Program-made: the position numbers and the translations under genes
In this document: piece by piece, positions 8,008 through 11,337 of the stretch
Numbering within the stretch: position 1 is the stretch's first letter
Layout of the letters: the number at the start of each line of letters is the position of its first letter
The notes under the pieces: generated by a model
Database searches by the model: none
What the model was told of the DNA's origin: nothing
Seen by the model: the letters and a program-made list of their open reading frames with translations, nothing else
Assembly: GCA_034434515.1 (NCBI GenBank)
Contig: DAOTZA010000109.1
Coordinates: 1-11,337, forward strand
Reading direction: 5' to 3'
Source: NAK19 sp034434515
GTDB lineage: Bacteria; Chloroflexota; Anaerolineae; Anaerolineales; UBA4823
Length of the DNA stretch: 11,337 bases

Positions 8008-9316
8008 TAAGCCATGTCCAGATAATGGGTAGAGGAGTAATTTGTCCTTGTACAACCTGAGTGGCAGGGGAGGAGAAGAAATCTACCTGTCCGCTGTATG
8101 TCTGGATATCGCCTGTCAATTCAGCCAAACCAGGCACAAAAATTGGACTTCCTGCAGTGCCCGTTCCTCCTAAAGTGAGCGTCTCTTTTTCCCCTTGAAG
8201 GCGGTCGAGCAAAAGCGGAGAACCAAGCTCAACATTGCCTGGCGAAGACCCAACCCCCGCTCCGCCACCGCCTTGTAAGCTCTGACCCTGAGGAGCGTTT
8301 GCCTCATTGCCTTGTTGGGCAATCTTTCTTAGCTCTGCACCAAGTTGTCGCAAGCCTTGCGATCCAGAACTGGAATCCCCCTTCTGTAAACTATCAGCAG
8401 TATTTTGCAGTTGACTCGACAATTCCGAAGCGCTGCTCTGATCAAGTTTTTCAGCCGCCTGAGATAAAACCTTACCGATCTCCTTTTGAATGGGACTAGG
8501 CATAGTGCTGATTTGGTCGGCAGCAGACTCCAGTATTTGAGCGCTTTTCTCCAACTCTCCCTTCTCTAACGCTTCCCCTAACCCTTGGGTTAAGGGCAAT
8601 TGTTTGAGGTCTTCTCCTAATGCTTGAATTGCCTGCATCATGTCTTCATTCGTAGCAGACAAGGGTTGATTTTGACCTTGCTCATCAGTTAATTGCTCGC
8701 CTGTCTTGGCATCCCCTAGAGCGGAAGAAGCTATCTCACGATAATTTTCCACCCCAAAGATTCCGTTCTGAAAGATCTCCTCCCTTCTCCTCTCGGCCTG
8801 AATCGGTGGAATGTCCACCCCATAGTCTTTGGCGATCGTCAGATTTGGAATGCTAAAGATCGAAAGCACCGAAAGAAGACATAGCGCCAGAATCAAGTAC
8901 TCGATTTCTGGCATGAGAGCCCAACCCCTCCGCAGGATCCTTGACTTAATCTCAGGCAGCTTAGCGCTTACTTGCTGATTGAGCGAGACAATCACCGCAT
9001 TACTTTCTTCAGCGTGACATTGATACGCCGTTGCTAATTGCGCTTTCAAGCCCTGAATACAATCAACTCGCCAGACAAATTGCTGCAACGAAAATCGCGG
9101 CAAAAAAATGCCAAAAAGCGCCCAAACCCCAAAACCCAAAAACCCTACCCAGCGAAACTCGAGCAGAGATCTGTCTGGAAACAGGTAGTGAAGAAACCAA
9201 ACGAATGCATAGCCAAAAAGACCTGTCCAGATAAAACGCACAACCTGACGCACCGCCCGTTGAAAAAAGGCAATGCGATAAAGTGTGGTCAATTGATGCA
9301 AAAGGGATTTAGCCAT
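7976..9316 (-). CDS. Membrane protein with long Gln/Ser/Glu-rich helical region (DUF4175-like in style)
   Basis: 446 residues from the ATG at 9316. Three hydrophobic segments lie at about 28-47, 56-74 and 137-157. After them comes a soluble region of nearly 290 residues. Residues 223-340 are rich in Gln, Leu, Glu, Ser and Ala with heptad-like spacing (for example MMQAIQALGEDLKQL and LEKSAQILESAADQI), suggesting coiled-coil or amphipathic helical hairpins. A glycine-rich stretch (GGGGAGVG) sits at about 348-357, then a conserved-looking tail with FVPGLAEL and a C-terminus ending ITPLPIIWTWLNEI plus eight residues. The layout recalls DUF4175-type membrane proteins, but I would not assign the family firmly. 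The preceding stop is 5 bases upstream; a GTG at 9325 would instead give a 4-base GTGA overlap and three more residues. Neither start has a clear ribosome-binding site, so coupling is likely. Function unknown. Confidence 0.85.
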   Translation of the reverse strand: MAKSLLHQLTTLYRIAFFQRAVRQVVRFIWTGLFGYAFVWFLHYLFPDRSLLEFRWVGFLGFGVWALFGIFLPRFSLQQFVWRVDCIQGLKAQLATAYQCHAEESNAVIVSLNQQVSAKLPEIKSRILRRGWALMPEIEYLILALCLLSVLSIFSIPNLTIAKDYGVDIPPIQAERRREEIFQNGIFGVENYREIASSALGDAKTGEQLTDEQGQNQPLSATNEDMMQAIQALGEDLKQLPLTQGLGEALEKGELEKSAQILESAADQISTMPSPIQKEIGKVLSQAAEKLDQSSASELSSQLQNTADSLQKGDSSSGSQGLRQLGAELRKIAQQGNEANAPQGQSLQGGGGAGVGSSPGNVELGSPLLLDRLQGEKETLTLGGTGTAGSPIFVPGLAELTGDIQTYSGQVDFFSSPATQVVQGQITPLPIIWTWLNEIKLYFLPR

Positions 9317-9321
9317 CGTGT

Positions 9322-10797
9322 TCACAGGTAAGTTTCTGAGGTACCCCGTCTTCGCAACGATATCACCCGCCGCAATAGCACGAGGAAAAATACAATCAAA
9401 GATAGGGTCATTAATACGATATTGCGGGTGCGAAGCGATTGAATGATATTGACAATATTTTCTTCGCTTTGCTTATCTCCCAATTGGATCAGTTGATGGC
9501 TGATTTCTAGGAGGCGCTCAACCGATTGGGGGGAATTGGTGATTAACGCAATCCACTTTTGTTGCTCAAAGTCCTGACGTAAATCCTGAACGTCTTGCGC
9601 AACCTGCTCTAACGCCTGTATCTCAAGATGACGCTGTTCATCTTCGATGGACTCTAAATTGGAACGAGCTTTTGCCAGGTTATCGAGACAGCGAGCGTAA
9701 TCACCCTCAGCACAGTTTTGGCGAGCCTGCTGCAAAAACGTCAATCCCTGCGAACCTGCCTGAGCCATCTCAAACAATTCTTGAAGAGCGATCAGGCTCT
9801 GACTCTCCCCAAGCTGTTCAAGCAATTGGATGTGTTCCGCCAGCAAGGTATGCGCATCGTGATAAGCGCCTTTTTGAATCATTTTTTGATAGCTCTCTAC
9901 ATCCACGTTATAAAGAAAGTGATATTGCCATCGCTCTGCAAGATAGAGAGGGTAATAGTTACGCCATAACTTTTCTGAAGCATCGATTTTGATCTTATAC
10001 ACAGTCTCATAGGCTGAAGCGAGACTGCTGGCATTGGGAAGCGTGTTTAACAAATCGAGCACTCGCTTCCAGCCATAAGAGTCGACTAGGAAGGCAATGG
10101 TACTGACCGCCTGGATAAGTTTCGCTGCATCAGATAGAACTTGTTCATCTGACCACAATTCTTCAAACCCAACCGATGGCTCTGGCATACTCTGTCTGGC
10201 GGATGGAATGTCGGCTGCCAGTTCCTCACGTGGATCAAGCAAATATTGACTGATAGCAGCAACCAGACCAGGCGGAGCTTTGCCCTTGGTTAACTTCTCA
10301 ACGGCAATGGCTGATAATTCGCAGCGAAACGCATTCAGAGCCTGCACCTGCCAGACGAACGGATTTTTGGCAATGTTTTCCGCTATCAAAGAAATCTCTT
10401 TTTCGCCCACATGGCTGTGCGTAGCTCCGGCAGGCATTGGCGCGGCGTAGGCGTTTAATTTGTGATAATCGCTTTCGCTGGGGTAAACTCTGACCGAGAG
10501 CGGAAGGTCTAAATCAACATTCAGTAAAAACTGGGAGCGATGATATTCTTCCTCCAAAATCTTGCCATAGGTATAAAGAATTAGATGACCAAAATCCTGC
10601 TCATCAGGACGAAGTTGCGAACCATATAGAGCGAGGATCGTCTCTTTCGTTGCTCCCTCAATGAGCGGATAGATAATTACAAAAGATTCGGTCCGAACTT
10701 CATCCCAGGCATAAAATTGAGGGACTGCCATTGCCGAAGCGCTCCACGATGTGGTTAAAGAAATAATCAACGCTCCTGCCACAACAACGAAACGCAT
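9322..10797 (-). CDS. Exported, membrane-anchored peptidase-MA-like protein lacking the zinc site (probable pseudo-peptidase)
   Basis: 491 residues. A signal peptide covers about 1-24 (hydrophobic core VVVAGALIISL, ending SASAMA). Residues 35-290 follow the order expected of the peptidase-MA (gluzincin) fold: ESFVIIYP at 37-44, LPLSVRVYPSESDY at 98-111, a GATHSHVGEKEISLIAE strand region, the helix FRCELSAIAVEKL, then APPGLVAAISQYL, a YGWKRVLDLLNTL helix and EKLWRNYYPLYL. Where active members have HExxH this one has CELSA (159-163), and the EG of the third-ligand helix appears as AA (180-181), so zinc binding is probably lost. Helical, TPR-like and coiled-coil segments follow (about 300-445), then one membrane helix at about 458-475 and a basic cytoplasmic tail. 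It is the first gene of the block, behind a good promoter. The likely role is scaffold or substrate binding; the catalytic loss is inferred by pattern, not alignment. Confidence 0.85.
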   Translation of the reverse strand: MRFVVVAGALIISLTTSWSASAMAVPQFYAWDEVRTESFVIIYPLIEGATKETILALYGSQLRPDEQDFGHLILYTYGKILEEEYHRSQFLLNVDLDLPLSVRVYPSESDYHKLNAYAAPMPAGATHSHVGEKEISLIAENIAKNPFVWQVQALNAFRCELSAIAVEKLTKGKAPPGLVAAISQYLLDPREELAADIPSARQSMPEPSVGFEELWSDEQVLSDAAKLIQAVSTIAFLVDSYGWKRVLDLLNTLPNASSLASAYETVYKIKIDASEKLWRNYYPLYLAERWQYHFLYNVDVESYQKMIQKGAYHDAHTLLAEHIQLLEQLGESQSLIALQELFEMAQAGSQGLTFLQQARQNCAEGDYARCLDNLAKARSNLESIEDEQRHLEIQALEQVAQDVQDLRQDFEQQKWIALITNSPQSVERLLEISHQLIQLGDKQSEENIVNIIQSLRTRNIVLMTLSLIVFFLVLLRRVISLRRRGTSETYL

Positions 10798-10812
10798 GGT
10801 CCTCAGGCACCT

Positions 10813-10830
10813 CTACACAGATTTCCTCCT
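10813..10830 (-). other. AGGAGG followed by a start-stop GTG-TAG in the operon leader
   Basis: On the minus strand a full AGGAGG (10830-10825) is followed after six bases by GTG (10818-10816) and immediately by TAG (10815-10813). The true start of the first operon gene (ATG at 10797) lies 27 bases beyond the AGGAGG and has only closer, less well spaced motifs (GAGG three bases away, and AGAGG twelve bases away). The arrangement could be a minimal leader open reading frame or standby ribosome site, or chance. Confidence 0.3.
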
Positions 10831-10834
10831 GCTT

Positions 10835-10847
10835 GTGATTATATCAC
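10835..10847. promoter_or_regulatory. 13-base palindrome over the operon -10 box (candidate operator)
   Basis: GTGAT-TAT-ATCAC is a 5-base perfect inverted repeat centred on 10841, exactly covering the TATAAT of the minus-strand promoter. Its position suits a repressor site. The half-sites recall CRP/FNR-type sequences but the spacing is one base short of the CRP consensus, so no regulator can be named. Confidence 0.35.
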
Positions 10848-10865
10848 GGCTTTTTTTTATTGCAA
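10838..10865 (-). promoter_or_regulatory. Candidate promoter for the six-gene MoxR/VWA operon
   Basis: On the minus strand TTGCAA (10865-10860) is followed after 16 bases by TATAAT (10843-10838). TGA directly before the TATAAT makes it an extended -10. An A8 run lies in the spacer. Transcription would start near 10831, giving a leader of about 34 bases. This is the best promoter match I found upstream of the operon, and no similar site is evident at the tight internal junctions. Confidence 0.6.
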
Positions 10866-10902
10866 GATGGCTCAAAGGGTGAAAAGCACACAAAACAGGG
10901 CT

Positions 10903-10931
10903 TTGCTGAAACCTGCGTTTTCAGGTATGAT
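10903..10931 (+). promoter_or_regulatory. Candidate promoter for the ZIP transporter
   Basis: TTGCTG at 10903-10908 and TATGAT at 10926-10931 are separated by exactly 17 bases. The -10 matches five of six consensus bases and the -35 three of six. Transcription would begin near 10938, about 38 bases before the start codon. Confidence 0.5.
10911..10926. promoter_or_regulatory. Inverted repeat in the ZIP promoter spacer (candidate operator)
   Basis: ACCTG-N6-CAGGT forms a perfect 5-base inverted repeat between the -35 and -10 boxes of the transporter promoter and touches the first base of the -10. An overlapping dyad CTGAAA (10906-10911) with TTTCAG (10919-10924) shares the region. A metal-responsive repressor would be a natural user, but no consensus is recognised. 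Confidence 0.3.
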
Positions 10932-10975
10932 AGAGCCATCTTTTGGGTTGAAACCTTTTACAAGGAGCGAGATGG

Positions 10976-11337
10976 ATGGAGTGGTTTAGTGGTTTAACGC
11001 CGGTGCTGCAAGCCCTGCTTGCCACACTCTTCACCTGGGGGATGACGGCTTTAGGCGCTTCGGCGGTGTTCTTTTTCAAGAGCGTCAACCGCAAAATCCT
11101 GGATAGCATGTTGGGTTTTGCGGCCGGGGTGATGATTGCGGCCAGCTTCTGGTCTTTATTAGCCCCGGCAATCGAAATGGCGGAGGAAATTGGCTTGCCG
11201 GCCTGGTTGCCAGCTCTGGTTGGCTTTTTGGTCGGGGGAGCTTTTCTAAAATTTATCGATACCGTTCTGCCCCATCTGCACATGGGTTTGGCAACCGAAG
11301 AGGCTGAAGGCCCAAAAACAACCTGGAAGCGCATTGT
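10976..11337 (+). CDS. ZIP-family metal transporter (GufA/ZupT-like), N-terminal part (runs off right edge)
   Basis: The first 120 residues of a multi-pass protein. Membrane segments lie at about 7-34, 43-65 and 75-98. The stretch LGFAAGVMIAASFWSLLAPA at about 46-65 and the LPHLHMG motif at about 98-104 are typical of the GufA branch of ZIP transporters, which move divalent metals such as zinc or iron into the cytoplasm. The metal-binding helices 4 and 5 lie beyond the window, so ion preference cannot be judged. The start is the ATG at 10976, with AAGGAG eight bases upstream; an ATG at 10972 reads only five codons before a stop. The gene is divergent from the MoxR/VWA operon across 178 bases. 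A link through metal supply to MIDAS domains is speculative. Confidence 0.9.
   Translation, partial: MEWFSGLTPVLQALLATLFTWGMTALGASAVFFFKSVNRKILDSMLGFAAGVMIAASFWSLLAPAIEMAEEIGLPAWLPALVGFLVGGAFLKFIDTVLPHLHMGLATEEAEGPKTTWKRI

Noticed and set aside
8216..8300. Glycine-rich coding stretch as a possible DNA repeat or frameshift
   Set aside because: The frame stays open through it and the amino-acid pattern fits a flexible linker; no repeated DNA unit is visible.
9038..9331. A 97-residue plus-strand open frame opposite the helical membrane protein
   Set aside because: It is antisense to a convincing gene, Lys-rich and featureless, with no promoter or ribosome-binding site seen.
9835..9875. Histidines in HDAHTLLAEH of the peptidase-like protein (residues 313-322) as an alternative zinc site
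   Set aside because: The spacing does not form HExxH, and they lie in the helical region well after the fold segment where the motif belongs.
10831..10858. GTGATTATATCAC followed by a T8 run, resembling a plus-strand intrinsic terminator
   Set aside because: No plus-strand gene precedes it, the stem is only five base pairs and AT-rich, and the same bases make a better -10 and spacer for the leftward operon.
10972..10989. ATG at 10972 as the start of the ZIP gene
   Set aside because: It reads five codons and then TAG; the ATG at 10976 is in the transporter frame and has better spacing from AAGGAG.
10921..11334. A 137-residue minus-strand open frame opposite the ZIP gene
   Set aside because: It is antisense to a clearly recognisable ZIP transporter, and its Pro/Ala/Lys-rich composition is what the reverse of a membrane protein gene gives.

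Overview
The window looks like bacterial chromosome, probably from Chloroflexota and possibly class Anaerolineae. That placement is an inference. It rests on the architecture of the MoxR/von Willebrand A (VWA) cluster and on a 359-residue membrane protein whose sequence pattern (a D/L..K stretch followed by LPPC and then NCLP) resembles uncharacterised proteins I associate with that phylum. No rRNA, tRNA or marker gene confirms it. I see no mobile element, CRISPR array or RNA gene.

Layout: (a) 1-215, minus strand, the first 71 codons of a GNAT-type N-acetyltransferase that runs off the left edge. (b) 216-588, an AT-rich divergent intergenic region with candidate -10 boxes in both directions. 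(c) 589-1668, plus strand, an uncharacterised four-helix membrane protein. (d) 1665-10797, minus strand, six tightly packed genes read right to left. (e) 10798-10975, a compact divergent regulatory region with a good candidate promoter on each strand and palindromes overlapping both. (f) 10976-11337, plus strand, the start of a ZIP-family (GufA/ZupT-like) metal transporter that runs off the right edge.

The six-gene block looks like one operon. In transcription order it holds: an exported, membrane-anchored protein with the fold signature of a peptidase-MA-type zinc peptidase but without the zinc-binding residues; a three-helix membrane protein with a long Gln/Ser/Glu-rich helical region; a DUF58 protein; a BatA-like VWA membrane protein; a large membrane protein with two VWA domains around a glutamine-amidotransferase-like domain; and last a MoxR-type AAA+ ATPase. 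Junctions are overlaps of 32, 4 and 10 bases, one 5-base gap (or 4-base overlap, depending on the start chosen) and one 27-base gap, so translational coupling is likely. All four VWA-type domains keep the residues expected of a metal-ion-dependent adhesion site (MIDAS).

MoxR ATPases paired with VWA proteins are generally viewed as chaperone-like systems that remodel or activate partner proteins, sometimes inserting metal or cofactor. Here the ATPase and DUF58 protein would work in the cytoplasm, while the VWA membrane proteins, the coiled-coil protein and the pseudo-peptidase would form an envelope-side assembly. The client is not evident. The most unusual points are the dead-looking peptidase in the promoter-proximal position, MoxR being last rather than first, and the TTAA palindrome shared by the stop codons of MoxR and the convergent gene.
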